A DNA stretch of 64,000 nucleotides. Source: JBEVJC01 sp040510375. Lineage in GTDB: Bacteria; Bacteroidota; Bacteroidia; Chitinophagales; Chitinophagaceae. The stretch covers positions 1 to 64,000 of the forward strand of contig JBEVJC010000020.1 in NCBI GenBank assembly GCA_040510375.1, in the 5' to 3' direction. The notes beneath the pieces were generated by a model. The model made no database searches and had not been told where the DNA came from. It saw nothing but the letters and a program-made list of their open reading frames with translations. Shown here piece by piece: positions 35,655 through 45,039 of the stretch (positions are counted from its first letter, which is position 1; each line of letters begins with the position of its first letter). Position numbers and translations under genes: made by a program.

Positions 35655-35993
35655 TTGAAAGGAAATAAATATATACGATCCTTTGCAGGAGGTTTTCTTC
35701 TCCTGGTTTTCTGTCTCGGTATTACACCGAAACAGATCCTGCATGAAGTGCTGACCAACCACAAACATGTTCCCGGCAAATACCATAAGCTGGCTACGAT
35801 TGATCGTGTGGCCACCAAATATGTATGTGATATACACGACCAGGTGGCGGAATCCCCGTTTGTAGAAACAGTTACAGAAGAGATCCGGTCGGCTGTCATT
35901 TATACTCACCCGGTTTCTTTTCATTTCAGGGAGGACCCATATTCCCGCGATCTCCTTCATGCCGATCTCCGCGGTCCGCCTGTATTAGCGTAA
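35655..35993 (+). CDS. Small exported protein upstream of a TonB receptor
   Basis: 112 residues from a TTG start; no in-frame ATG is available before the signal region. A signal peptide or single anchor (SFAGGFLLLVFCLG) is followed by a soluble part with HEVLTNHKHVPGKYHK, VCDIHDQVAESPF and FHFRED. The His/Cys/Asp content suggests possible metal binding, but I do not recognise a named family. The gene is 55 bp upstream of the TonB-dependent receptor on the same strand, likely one operon. Comparable small exported proteins precede this type of receptor in other Bacteroidota, to my recollection. Confidence 0.65.
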   Translation: MKGNKYIRSFAGGFLLLVFCLGITPKQILHEVLTNHKHVPGKYHKLATIDRVATKYVCDIHDQVAESPFVETVTEEIRSAVIYTHPVSFHFREDPYSRDLLHADLRGPPVLA

Positions 35994-36048
35994 TCCAATT
36001 GGTTTACCGGTCGCCTGACCGGTCCTGTTCATACGCTAATGTATTTCC

Positions 36049-38379
36049 ATGAAGTATCTCTTCGTTGTTTTACTGACTCTGTCGGTAAATATTATTTTTT
36101 CGCAGGATAGTTGCCTGATCCATTTTTCCGGTCATGTGGAAGATCTTGACACAAAAGAAAAACTGGTCGGGGCTACCGTCAGTCTTGCCGGTATCAATTA
36201 CCAGATCACCACCGATGACAAAGGTGATTTTGTGTTTGACAATCTCTGCCCGGGAGATTATTCAGTTACCATAACCCATGTTGATTGCCAGCCATTGAAA
36301 CAGGTAGTGTCCATTAGCCGCGACCGCCATATGGATTTTCTCCTGCCCCATGCATCGAATACACTTGGTGAAGTTGTAGTAGCGGGTCGTACCGGCTTGC
36401 CCAAAACCGGTTTCAGGGAAGAACTGTCGGGACGAAGGCTGGAAGAAACAAAGGGTCTTTCACTGGCCGAAGCCCTCAGTAAGATTAACGGCGTTACAAT
36501 GCTGCAGATGGGGACCAATATCGCCAAGCCGGTGATCCATGGATTGCATAGCAGCCGTATCCTCACGATCAATAACGGGGTGCGCCAGGAAGGGCAGCAA
36601 TGGGGAAATGAACATGCCCCTGAAATAGATCCGTTTATTGCTGATAAACTCAGCATCATAAAGGGGGTGGATGAACTGCGGTACGGGTCCGATGCGATCG
36701 GTGGGGTGATGCTGATCCAGCCCCGGGCCCTTCGGTCCAGTCCGGGTTATAATATGGAATTCAATACCGGTTACTTTACCAATAACAGGCAATATTACCT
36801 GTCCGGTATTTTTGAACAGCAGTTGAAAAATCTTCCGGCCCTGACCTATCGCGTCCAGGGTACGTATAAAAAAGGAGCCAATGCGGCAACGCCTGATTAC
36901 CGGTTGAATAATACAGCAAGTGAGGAAAAGAATTTTTCAGCTACTGTGGCATGGCGTAAGGCGAAATTTAATACCGAACTTTTTTATAGTTATTTCTCCA
37001 CGCAGGCTGGTATTTTTATTGGTTCGCATATCGGCAACTTTGCCGACCTGCTCAAGGCAATTGAAGCAGATAAACCGGATGATGTTTACCTGGGACAGGA
37101 TACCTACCGGATTGGCCGGCCGTACCAGGATGTCACCCACCAGTTACTCAAATCCAAAACACAATGGATCCGTGATAAGGGAAAATTCAACCTGTTACTG
37201 GCGGGGCAATTCAATAACAGGAAGGAATTTGATGTAACGCGTTCCAGCACGAATACCAGGCCGCAGTTAAACCTGAGCATTTCCACTTTTTCAGAAGATC
37301 TTAACTGGGAACAAACGCCGGTGCACGGTTTCAGCGGAGTGATCGGGCTTGCGGCAATGCAGCAGGACAATGCCTATTCGGGCCGGTACCTGATCCCCAA
37401 CTACCGTTCATTCACCTACGGAGCGTATGCTATTGAGAAATGGGAAAAACATAAATGGGATTTGCAGGGAGGATTGAGGTATGATTTCAAATCGATCAGT
37501 ACCAACCGGATGTTGCAGGGGGCGGACAGCACTTTCGCCAATAATGAGTTTGATTTTTCCACCTATGCGGCTTCATTCAATACCGGTTATAAAATAACCA
37601 ACCGGTGGAAAGCTAATCTTAATCTTTCCCTTTCAACCCGGGCTCCTTATGTAAATGAACTGTTGATCTATGGGATCCATCATGGCACTGCAACGTTTGA
37701 GATCGGTGATATGACATTTAAACCGGAGCAGGCTTTAAATATCGGGTTAAGCACGGGTTATCATAATGCTGCATCAACGGTGGTGATTGACCTGGACCTG
37801 TACCGGAATAATATAAACGATTTTATTTATCAGCAGCCGGTGCCCGATGATCCGGTGCTGACCATTGCAGGTGCATTCCGCAGGTCGGAGTATCGCCAGA
37901 CCGATGCGACCCTTACCGGTATGGATGCTTCGGTACTGGTGAAACCATGGAGCAGGGTGGAGTGGACTTCAAGGGCGTCCATTCTCCGGGCGAGGAACAA
38001 TAAAATAAACGACTGGCTGATCGGGATGCCATCTGATCGCGTCAGCACAGAATTGTTGTATCAGCTGCCTGCCCACAGGATGTTCAGTGATAGTTATGTA
38101 TCGGCCGAGATCCAGCATGTGTTCCGTCAGACCCGCGTGCCGGATGATAAGAATGGACCGCAGGATTATAAAGTGCCACCCGATGGTTATGCGCTGGTAA
38201 ACCTTAATGCTTCCACCACTTTGGCTTTCGGTAAAACGCCGGTAACATTTTCAGTCGGGGTACGGAACCTGTTCAACCGGTCGTACCGCGACTATATGGA
38301 TGCAATGAGATATTTCTCCGATGAGATGGGACGCAATATTGGCTTCCGTTTAAAAGTTCCGCTGGAACATAGTAATTGA
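36049..38379 (+). CDS. TonB-dependent outer-membrane receptor
   Basis: 776 residues. Signal peptide (MKYLFVVLLTLSVNIIFS), a carboxypeptidase-regulatory-like domain (about 25-100; FSGHVEDLDTKEKLVGATV), a plug domain (LAEALSKINGVTMLQMGTNIAKPVIHG; NNGVRQEGQQWGNEHAPEID; IIKGVDELRYGSDAIGGVM), and a beta-barrel ending in GFRLKVPLEHSN. It imports a ligand across the outer membrane using TonB. No SusD partner is present, so it is not a polysaccharide system; HGLHSSRILTINNG resembles zinc/copper-type receptors. Metal uptake is inference only. Confidence 0.93.
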   Translation: MKYLFVVLLTLSVNIIFSQDSCLIHFSGHVEDLDTKEKLVGATVSLAGINYQITTDDKGDFVFDNLCPGDYSVTITHVDCQPLKQVVSISRDRHMDFLLPHASNTLGEVVVAGRTGLPKTGFREELSGRRLEETKGLSLAEALSKINGVTMLQMGTNIAKPVIHGLHSSRILTINNGVRQEGQQWGNEHAPEIDPFIADKLSIIKGVDELRYGSDAIGGVMLIQPRALRSSPGYNMEFNTGYFTNNRQYYLSGIFEQQLKNLPALTYRVQGTYKKGANAATPDYRLNNTASEEKNFSATVAWRKAKFNTELFYSYFSTQAGIFIGSHIGNFADLLKAIEADKPDDVYLGQDTYRIGRPYQDVTHQLLKSKTQWIRDKGKFNLLLAGQFNNRKEFDVTRSSTNTRPQLNLSISTFSEDLNWEQTPVHGFSGVIGLAAMQQDNAYSGRYLIPNYRSFTYGAYAIEKWEKHKWDLQGGLRYDFKSISTNRMLQGADSTFANNEFDFSTYAASFNTGYKITNRWKANLNLSLSTRAPYVNELLIYGIHHGTATFEIGDMTFKPEQALNIGLSTGYHNAASTVVIDLDLYRNNINDFIYQQPVPDDPVLTIAGAFRRSEYRQTDATLTGMDASVLVKPWSRVEWTSRASILRARNNKINDWLIGMPSDRVSTELLYQLPAHRMFSDSYVSAEIQHVFRQTRVPDDKNGPQDYKVPPDGYALVNLNASTTLAFGKTPVTFSVGVRNLFNRSYRDYMDAMRYFSDEMGRNIGFRLKVPLEHSN

Positions 38380-38408
38380 TATTTTAAAAATTTAAAACAA
38401 AAGTTTAA

Positions 38409-38972
38409 ATGAAAAATAAGCTGGTACATGTTGGTGTAATAACACTATTTATGATGTTTATTCTTGAAGGGTGTTCAAAGGAAAAAGGGGAAACCAATGA
38501 AGAAGAAGTGATCACAACAATGATCCTCCGGTTTATTCCGGTCGGGAGTTCCACCCCGCTCGTGTTTGAATTTTCTGATCCCGATGGACCAGGTGGTGCT
38601 GCACCCGTGGCGGACAGGATTGAATTGAGTCCCAATACCACCTACAATGTCAGTGTGCAATTGCTGAATGAAACGGCGACACCCGTAGAAGATATCACTC
38701 TTGAAGTAAAGGAAGAGAACCAGGCCCACCGGTTTTACTATCAGCCAACACCGGCCAGCAATATTACTGTGAGTGGACTGGATAATGATGTAAGTGGTGT
38801 GCCGCTTGGAGTTAACAGTTCCTGGACAACCGGTTCAGCAGGCACGGGTCAGGTTACCATTACACTTCGTCATTATCCCGCTGATCCGCCAAATAAAAGT
38901 GCAGCTGATCTGGTTGATAGTCCAAAATCAGGTACGGATGTAGAAGCGGTATTTAATACGGGTATTAATTAA
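38409..38972 (+). CDS. Lipoprotein partner of the TonB receptor (type 1 periplasmic-binding-fold-superfamily label)
   Basis: 187 residues. The lipobox is FILEGC after a hydrophobic start. The mature part has LRFIPVGSSTPLVFEFSDPDGPGG, LSPNTTYNVSVQLLNETATPVEDIT, EENQAHRFYYQP, and GTGQVTITLRHYP. This pattern is familiar from about 190-residue Bacteroidota lipoproteins that follow a TonB receptor and carry the label above; the true function is not established. It begins 29 bp after the receptor stop and is followed by a terminator, so it ends the operon. Confidence 0.75.
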   Translation: MKNKLVHVGVITLFMMFILEGCSKEKGETNEEEVITTMILRFIPVGSSTPLVFEFSDPDGPGGAAPVADRIELSPNTTYNVSVQLLNETATPVEDITLEVKEENQAHRFYYQPTPASNITVSGLDNDVSGVPLGVNSSWTTGSAGTGQVTITLRHYPADPPNKSAADLVDSPKSGTDVEAVFNTGIN

Positions 38973-39032
38973 TACAGGTCCGTAAATACAACTTCTTTGT
39001 TGTTATTTTTCGTTGTTTCTTAATTTGTTTGT

Positions 39033-39064
39033 AAGGGATTCCCATCCGGGAGTCCCTTTTTTTG
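39033..39064 (+). terminator. Terminator after the TonB receptor operon
   Basis: AAGGGATTCCC and GGGAGTCCCTT pair with one wobble around a 4-nt loop, followed by a T run. Confidence 0.85.
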
Positions 39065-39227
39065 TTACACAAAAAAAGAAATCCCATTTGAGTGGTCAGT
39101 GAGTCGCCCGGAAGTCTGATTTCGGGAATTGGCTTGTGATCGATGCGGACGCGGTTGGGACTGCGGTCACTGATAAGTCCGGTATTCCGGTTACATTGAA
39201 ATCAGAAACCAGCTACTGTTGAGGTCC

Positions 39228-39533
39228 TCAGACTTTTTTCCAGATTCTGTACAGCCGTTCCCAGGAACCGCCGTCAAGCACGGATTCCACGCCATTGTTC
39301 TTCAGGAAACCAACTGCCTGGCTATTACGTTCATCACCTGAGCCGCAGATAATCACATTCCGCATCGATTTGATCCGGGGGAGATTAATCTGCAGGCGGT
39401 CAACCGGAATATTATGTGCGCCTGGTACATGCCCTCCATCATACTCCACTGCGGTGCGGATATCAACGATCTTTGCGCCGCGTTCAAGGGCAGTCGTGAT
39501 ACTACCCGAAAATAAAAACGAAAACAATCCCAT
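39228..39533 (-). CDS. Rhodanese-like domain protein
   Basis: 101 residues, a single rhodanese domain. KIVDIRTAVEYDGGHVPGAHNIPVD is the typical CH2A region, and the active-site loop is IICGSGDERN (Cys then Arg six residues on). Probable cytoplasmic sulfur carrier or persulfide transferase. It starts 13 bp after the stop of the ABC exporter gene on the same strand, so the two are likely co-transcribed; any functional link is unclear. Confidence 0.88.
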   Translation of the reverse strand: MGLFSFLFSGSITTALERGAKIVDIRTAVEYDGGHVPGAHNIPVDRLQINLPRIKSMRNVIICGSGDERNSQAVGFLKNNGVESVLDGGSWERLYRIWKKV

Positions 39534-39546
39534 AAATTAATAACAT

Positions 39547-41373
39547 TTAAACTGCTGCCAGTTTGTCTTTACGTTCACCAATCTGTTGACGCCACATTGC
39601 GTAGTAGAGGCCTTTTTCCTCCAGTAATTTGTCATGATTACCCGTCTCCACTACATCACCTTTTTCCAGTACATAGATCCGGTCGGCATGCATGATCGTT
39701 GACAGGCGGTGTGCGATCAGTATGGTAATCTGCCGGCCTTCCAATGAAATCTCACGGATGGTATCAGTTATTTCTTCTTCAGTAAGTGAGTCAAGGGCGG
39801 AGGTAGCTTCATCGAACAATAACAACTCAGGTTTGCGGATCAGTGCCCTTGCGATGCTCAGGCGTTGTTTCTCTCCACCGGAAAGTTTTAGTCCGCCCTC
39901 ACCAATTGTTGTGTCGAGGTCCTTCTCCGCACGGGCCAACAGGTTTTGTGTGGCGGCTTTATCCAGCGCATCCTGCAGGTCTTCTTCAGTGGCCTCCGGG
40001 TTTACAAATAAAAGGTTCTCTTTAATAGTACCCGAGAACAACTGGGTATCCTGCGTTACAAATCCTATCTGGCGGCGGAGATCGTCGAAGTTGATAGCCA
40101 TCTCATCCATTCCATTATACAATACCTTTCCTTTCTGTGGACGGTACAGGCCAACAAGTAATTTCATTAATGTGGTCTTACCCGAGCCGGAAGGTCCCAC
40201 AAATGCAATGGTCTCCCCTTTTTTAACAGTGAAACTAATATCATTGATAGCGCTTTGTTTGGCCGACTGGTGTTTGAACCCAACATGATCAAATACCAGT
40301 GTTTCGATTCTTCCAAGATGTTTGGGATTGGGAGCCTGTGCTTCCGGAAGTTTCTGCATCAATGTCTCGAAGTTATTAAGGGATGCTTCTGCTTCGCGAT
40401 AGGAGAGAATGATATTCCCTATCTCCTGCAACGGACCGAATACAAAGAAGGAGAAGATCTGCATGGTTACGATTTCACCCGGTAACATTTCACCTTTAAA
40501 CACCAGTAACATCAACATGAAAAGGATCACCTGGCGCAGGGTATTTACAAAAGTGCCCTGTATGAAACTGATACTGCGCATACGTTTCACCTTGGTCAGT
40601 TCAAGTCCGAGGATTTTAAAAGTGTTTTTATTCAGCCGCCCTACTTCCTGTTCGGTGAGTCCCAGGCTTTTTACCAGTTCGATATTCCGTAAGGATTCGG
40701 TGGTGGCGCCTGCCAGGGAAGTTGTTTGTGATACAATTGCTTTCTGGATCTTTTTGATTTTTTTACTCAGCAGGTTGGAGATAACAGTCAGCAGGAAAAT
40801 GCCGCCGAAATAAATGATGGGCAAACGCCAGTCCTTCATTACCGCGTAAATAGCAACGAACAGGATCCCGATGATGACCGGGAATAAAACATTTATAAAC
40901 ATGGCCATGAACTTCTCCGTATCCTGCCTCACTTTCTGGAGTATACCCAGTGTTTCACCACTACGCTGGTCTTCAAAATCGTGGTAAGGTAATTTCATGG
41001 CGTGTTGCAATCCATCTGTAAAAATGGTGGCACCAAACTTCTGGGTAACCAGGCTGAGGAAATAATCCTGGAATGCTTTTGCAATCCTGCTGATCATTGC
41101 AACCGTCATGGAAGCAAGTAATAACCAGACAACGCCATACAGGAAATCCGGTTTATTAGCCGCATTAACATAAGGTTCTTTAACAAACAGGAAACTGTCG
41201 AGGCTGAATGGCTGCCCCCCGTTTGTTTTTTCATAATATACCCGGGCAAGTTCAACGAGTTTACCAAAAATGATCGGGTCAAAAAGGGAAAAACTGATAT
41301 TTATAGCGGACAACAACAGCACGGCCATCACCAGCCATTTCTGTGGTTTTAAGTAACGAAACAATATTTTCAT
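39547..41373 (-). CDS. ABC exporter, fused permease and ATPase (MsbA/multidrug type)
   Basis: 608 residues. Six transmembrane helices occupy about 1-320, then the nucleotide-binding domain: Walker A GPSGSGKTTLMKLL, Q-loop VTQDTQLFSG, signature LSGGEKQRLSIARAL, Walker B LLLFDEATSALD, and the switch His in LIAHRLSTI. It functions as a homodimer or half of a heterodimer to export lipid or hydrophobic compounds. An unusually long insert between the first two helices (about 40-65) faces the periplasm. Substrate unknown. Confidence 0.93.
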   Translation of the reverse strand: MKILFRYLKPQKWLVMAVLLLSAINISFSLFDPIIFGKLVELARVYYEKTNGGQPFSLDSFLFVKEPYVNAANKPDFLYGVVWLLLASMTVAMISRIAKAFQDYFLSLVTQKFGATIFTDGLQHAMKLPYHDFEDQRSGETLGILQKVRQDTEKFMAMFINVLFPVIIGILFVAIYAVMKDWRLPIIYFGGIFLLTVISNLLSKKIKKIQKAIVSQTTSLAGATTESLRNIELVKSLGLTEQEVGRLNKNTFKILGLELTKVKRMRSISFIQGTFVNTLRQVILFMLMLLVFKGEMLPGEIVTMQIFSFFVFGPLQEIGNIILSYREAEASLNNFETLMQKLPEAQAPNPKHLGRIETLVFDHVGFKHQSAKQSAINDISFTVKKGETIAFVGPSGSGKTTLMKLLVGLYRPQKGKVLYNGMDEMAINFDDLRRQIGFVTQDTQLFSGTIKENLLFVNPEATEEDLQDALDKAATQNLLARAEKDLDTTIGEGGLKLSGGEKQRLSIARALIRKPELLLFDEATSALDSLTEEEITDTIREISLEGRQITILIAHRLSTIMHADRIYVLEKGDVVETGNHDKLLEEKGLYYAMWRQQIGERKDKLAAV

Positions 41374-41741
41374 CTGTCAATTCTTGATTAGAAGGTTGCG
41401 GTCGGACGCATTGGAGTTACAACACGCAAATAATATACAAGTTCGGTAAAAATGCCAAACTAGCAGTTGCGGGCGCTGTTTCCTGTGCGGCGGAGGGGGG
41501 AAAACCGCCTCTGATGGTATCCTCCTTTGGCACCCGCATCCGTTCAGCCCCAATACCCCCGGTACAACAGAAACAGCTATAATAAGGAAATTCAGGAAGG
41601 ACTTTGACGGGTTACAGACTCCGCTTCCTCGGTCCCTGATTTTCATTACCCCGGATTATTTCCCTCCTTTGTGTATTGGGACCGGGTAACTGACCGAAAG
41701 ATCATTTTTTAAATCCGCCATACCTGCCACTAAAAGACTAG
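41374..41741. other. Intergenic stretch upstream of the AAA ATPase gene
   Basis: About 370 bp with no supported gene. A GC-rich patch contains GGCGG (41489-41493) facing CCGCC (41505-41509). An 89-codon leftward frame at 41377-41646 lacks any recognisable domain and coding character. No mobile-element ends were seen. Confidence 0.5.
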
Positions 41742-41816
41742 TTGTGGAGGATTATAAATATTTATAACACGCCATAAGTGTCATAAATTATATATTTGTG
41801 GAGGATTATAAATATT
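41742..41816 (+). promoter_or_regulatory. Promoter region with 21-bp direct repeats flanking a palindrome
   Basis: The 21-mer TTGTGGAGGATTATAAATATT occurs at 41742-41762 and again at 41796-41816. Between them TTATAACAC (41762-41770) faces GTGTCATAA (41778-41786), one mismatch, 7-nt loop. A full -7 match TATATTTG sits at 41791-41798, so the palindrome covers the -33 zone. The second copy ends 4 bp before the ATG of the ATPase gene. Confidence 0.6.
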
Positions 41817-41820
41817 ACGA

Positions 41821-43254
41821 ATGGAAACCATTATAGGACGTAATGAGGAAAAAAAGGTACTCACTGAGGCTTTGCAGTCCGGAGATGCGGAGTTGATCGC
41901 TGTTTATGGAAGAAGGCGTATCGGGAAAACATTCCTGATCCGCAATCATTATGATAAACATATCCGATTTGAATTAACCGGGGTACACGAAGCGAACCTG
42001 AAAGACCAGTTACGCAATTTCAGCCTGGCCTTACAGTCATCCATGGCAATACCGATAACGCCCGCTGACCCCGGCAACTGGATTGACGCATTCAGACTGT
42101 TAAGTGATCACCTGAAAACTTTACTTAAAAAAGAGCCAGTAGTAATCCTCTTCGATGAGCTCCCCTGGCTTTGCACCCCGAAGTCGGGATTTCTGCAAGC
42201 GTTTGGGCATTGGTGGAATACCTGGGCGTCCCGTCACCCACTCGTGAAAGTAGTAATCTGCGGATCGGCAGCCTCCTGGATAATCCGTAATATTATCAAT
42301 GATCGTGGCGGACTGCATAACCGCGTGACCCAACGCATCCTGCTTTTGCCTTTCACCCTGGCCGAAACGGAGCGTTTCCTCCTCCATCATGATGTAAAAT
42401 TAGACCGGTACCAGGTGCTGCAACTATATATGGCGATGGGCGGCGTTCCGCAGTATTTAAAACAGGTAAAAAGGGGTGAGAGCGCTGCTCAGACCATTGA
42501 TAAACTATGTTTCACAAAAAGCGGAATGCTTAAAACTGAATTCAATGATCTTTATAAATCGCTGTTCGCACATGCGGAAAGTCATGTGGCGATCGTCAGG
42601 GCCCTATCAAAAACAGCAAGGGGCATGACACGGGCGGAGATCATCCAGGCATGCGGTTTCACCACCGGCGGATGGACAACCGAACTGTTTGATGAACTGG
42701 AGCGATCCGGATTCATTACCCAATACATACCGTTTGACCGAACCGTCCGGGATGCCATTTATAAGTTATCCGACGAGTACAGTTTGTTCTACCTGAAATT
42801 TATTGAAGGGACCCGGGCAACAGGCGCGGGAACCTGGCTTCGTGTTTCGCAAACTCAATCCTATTCCAGCTGGAGCGGTTTTGCTTTCGAAGCTGTATGC
42901 CAGAAACATGTGGATGCCATCAAACAGTCACTGGGAATTGCTGGAGTACATACAGAAGCATCGGGTTGGCGTTATACACCGAAGAACGGAAAAACGGGTG
43001 CACAAATCGACCTGTTACTGGACCGGGCTGATCACACTATTAATTTATGCGAAATAAAATTTTCGGGTGGTGAATTCACCATTGATAAAAAATACGCAGG
43101 CGAATTGGACAATAAGGTAACGATATTCAAGGGGCAAACGAAAACAAGAAAGACGATTTTCCCGACCATGATCACAACCTATGGCACCAAACAGAATATT
43201 TATTACACCGGCCGCATCGTTTCCGAAGTAACCATGGATGAACTGTTCAAATGA
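41821..43254 (+). CDS. AAA ATPase of the archaeal-ATPase/DUF234 type
   Basis: 477 residues. A STAND-like P-loop ATPase domain (PF01637 type): IIGRNEEKKVLTEAL, Walker A YGRRRIGKTFLIRN, Walker B VVILFDELPWL, sensor CGSAASWI. Then a winged-helix stretch (about 265-320) and a C-terminal DUF234/PDDEXK-like part with GAQIDLLLDRADHTINLCEIKF, an acidic D...ExK nuclease-like core. These genes are patchily distributed and often multi-copy. Role unknown; defence or selfish behaviour is speculation. It stands alone with an elaborate promoter. Confidence 0.88.
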   Translation: METIIGRNEEKKVLTEALQSGDAELIAVYGRRRIGKTFLIRNHYDKHIRFELTGVHEANLKDQLRNFSLALQSSMAIPITPADPGNWIDAFRLLSDHLKTLLKKEPVVILFDELPWLCTPKSGFLQAFGHWWNTWASRHPLVKVVICGSAASWIIRNIINDRGGLHNRVTQRILLLPFTLAETERFLLHHDVKLDRYQVLQLYMAMGGVPQYLKQVKRGESAAQTIDKLCFTKSGMLKTEFNDLYKSLFAHAESHVAIVRALSKTARGMTRAEIIQACGFTTGGWTTELFDELERSGFITQYIPFDRTVRDAIYKLSDEYSLFYLKFIEGTRATGAGTWLRVSQTQSYSSWSGFAFEAVCQKHVDAIKQSLGIAGVHTEASGWRYTPKNGKTGAQIDLLLDRADHTINLCEIKFSGGEFTIDKKYAGELDNKVTIFKGQTKTRKTIFPTMITTYGTKQNIYYTGRIVSEVTMDELFK

Positions 43255-43333
43255 CAGCTCTGATCTGGAACATAGGATATGGCATAACCTTTATCCACCA
43301 GCTGCATTGTCTAGTCCAATGGTAGCCGAATCC

Positions 43334-44884
43334 CTAACCGGACCAACCTTCACGGTCGAGACTTCGGTACTGGATAGCTTCCGCCAGGTGCTCGGGCCTG
43401 ATTTCCCTGTAACCCGCAAGATCAGCAATAGTGCGGGCCACTTTCAGGATCCGTTCATATGCCCTTGCCGAAAGGTTCAGTCGCTGCATTGCAACCTTCA
43501 GCAATGAAGTGCCGGCCTGGTTAATAAAACAAACATTTTTCAGGAGGCGACTACTCATATGGGCATTCGCATAAACCCCGGTCTCTGCCTGGAAACGTTC
43601 TGCCTGGATCTCCCGTGCACGGATCACGCGATCACGGATGGTAGCGGAATTTTCCTGGGGCTGGCTTACAGACAGTTCATTAAATGATACCGGCGTTACT
43701 TCAACATGCAGATCGATGCGATCGAGCAACGGACCCGAGATCCGGTGAAGATATCGTTGCACCAGGCCACCGGGACATGTACATTCCCTCTCGGGATGAT
43801 TATAAAATCCGCAGGGACAGGGATTCATGGAAGCGATCAACATGAACGACGCGGGAAAGTCGACCGCGATCCTGGCCCTGGAGATAGTTACCTTCCGTTC
43901 TTCCATCGGCTGACGCATTACTTCCAGTACACTCCGCTGGAACTCCGGGAGCTCATCGAGGAATAGCACACCATTATGGGCCAGCGAAATTTCGCCGGGC
44001 TGCGGAATGCTGCCTCCTCCAACAAGTGCCGCACTGCTGGTGGAATGATGGGGAGAACGGAATGGTCGCCTGGCGACCAGTGTCGAGTTTTCCCGGAGTT
44101 TGCCGGCAACCGAGTGGATCTTGGTTGTTTCCAGTGCTTCCTGCAGGGTCAGGGGAGGTAGTATCGTTGGAATCCGCCTGGCTAGCATGGTTTTGCCCGC
44201 GCCCGGTGGGCCAATAAGGATCGCATTATGACCACCGGCCGCCGCAATTTCCAACGCCCGTTTAATATTTTCCTGTCCCTTTACTTCGGCAAAGTCAAGA
44301 TCAAAATCATATTGCGAGGTAAAAAATTCTTCCCTTGTATTAATGACCAGCTTTTCCAGGCCCTGCTCCTTATTCTCAAAAAAGGCAATGACCTGGCTGA
44401 TAGAGACCACACCATATACATCTATACCCGTTACCATGCCCGCTTCCCGTGCGTTGGAAATGGGAAGGATAAGGCCTTTAAATCCACCGGCTCTTGCCTG
44501 GATGGCGATGGGCAGGGCGCCCCGGATAGGACGGAGCTCTCCGTTCAAACCGAGTTCGCCCATGATCACATAGGAAGCAAGCGGCTCATTATTGAGCAGC
44601 TGTTCCGATGCACCCAATATGCCCATCGCAATCGGCAGGTCAAAAGCAGTCCCGCTCTTCCGGAGATCTGCAGGTGCCATATTAACCACCACCTTTGTCC
44701 TCGGCACTTTAAAACCATTCGTTTTAAACGTGCTTTCAATCCGTTGAAGGCTTTCCTTTACCGCATTATCCGGCAATCCAACAATCAGCGGATCCTTGCC
44801 CGAGCCTTCAATCCAGTTCACTTCAATGGTGATGGTAATGGCTTCCACCCCAAACACCGCGCTGCCAAAGGTTCTTACAAGCAT
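43334..44884 (-). CDS. YifB/ComM-family magnesium-chelatase-like AAA ATPase
   Basis: 516 residues. An N-terminal Lon-protease-like fold (about 20-165), a central AAA module with Walker A LIGPPGAGKTMLARRIP, Walker B LFLDELPEF, a zinc-binding MNPCPCGFYNHPERECTC, and a C-terminal Mg-chelatase domain (SARAYERILKVARTIADLAG). ComM proteins act as helicases promoting branch migration during natural transformation. Complete and typical. Confidence 0.93.
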   Translation of the reverse strand: MLVRTFGSAVFGVEAITITIEVNWIEGSGKDPLIVGLPDNAVKESLQRIESTFKTNGFKVPRTKVVVNMAPADLRKSGTAFDLPIAMGILGASEQLLNNEPLASYVIMGELGLNGELRPIRGALPIAIQARAGGFKGLILPISNAREAGMVTGIDVYGVVSISQVIAFFENKEQGLEKLVINTREEFFTSQYDFDLDFAEVKGQENIKRALEIAAAGGHNAILIGPPGAGKTMLARRIPTILPPLTLQEALETTKIHSVAGKLRENSTLVARRPFRSPHHSTSSAALVGGGSIPQPGEISLAHNGVLFLDELPEFQRSVLEVMRQPMEERKVTISRARIAVDFPASFMLIASMNPCPCGFYNHPERECTCPGGLVQRYLHRISGPLLDRIDLHVEVTPVSFNELSVSQPQENSATIRDRVIRAREIQAERFQAETGVYANAHMSSRLLKNVCFINQAGTSLLKVAMQRLNLSARAYERILKVARTIADLAGYREIRPEHLAEAIQYRSLDREGWSG

Positions 44885-44990
44885 AGTGTTGAGACGCTTT
44901 ACAGGTTAATATTACCTGCAAAGCAATAGTATGGCAATAGAAAAAAGATGGGAATAAAACGGGTAAAAAATGTTTTTTCCGGAGGATTGA

Positions 44991-45039
44991 CCCAAATTTT
45001 TTATTTGGGATATTTGTCTTAAATTTGGAGACAAATGTC
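44991..45039 (+). promoter_or_regulatory. Promoter/operator of the Xre-RES toxin-antitoxin pair
   Basis: Two inverted repeats lie just before the antitoxin ATG. CCCAAAT (44991-44997) faces ATTTGGG (45003-45009). GATATTTGTC (45009-45018) faces GACAAATGTC (45030-45039), with one mismatch. The -7 match TAAATTTG (45020-45027) lies in the spacer of the second, with TTTT 19 bp upstream. Binding there would cover promoter and start codon. Confidence 0.6.

Noticed and set aside
39692..40288. 198-codon plus-strand frame
   Set aside because: Antisense to the ABC ATPase domain; Ser/Arg-rich shadow.
41377..41646. 89-codon minus-strand frame upstream of the ABC exporter
   Set aside because: No domain, odd composition, and it would leave only 3 bp before the ABC start; no support for translation.
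43255..43333. Possible tRNA or attachment site next to the AAA ATPase gene
   Set aside because: No cloverleaf or T-loop sequence in the gap, and no matching direct repeat on the other side.
44228..44929. 233-codon plus-strand frame
   Set aside because: Antisense to yifB; no motif.
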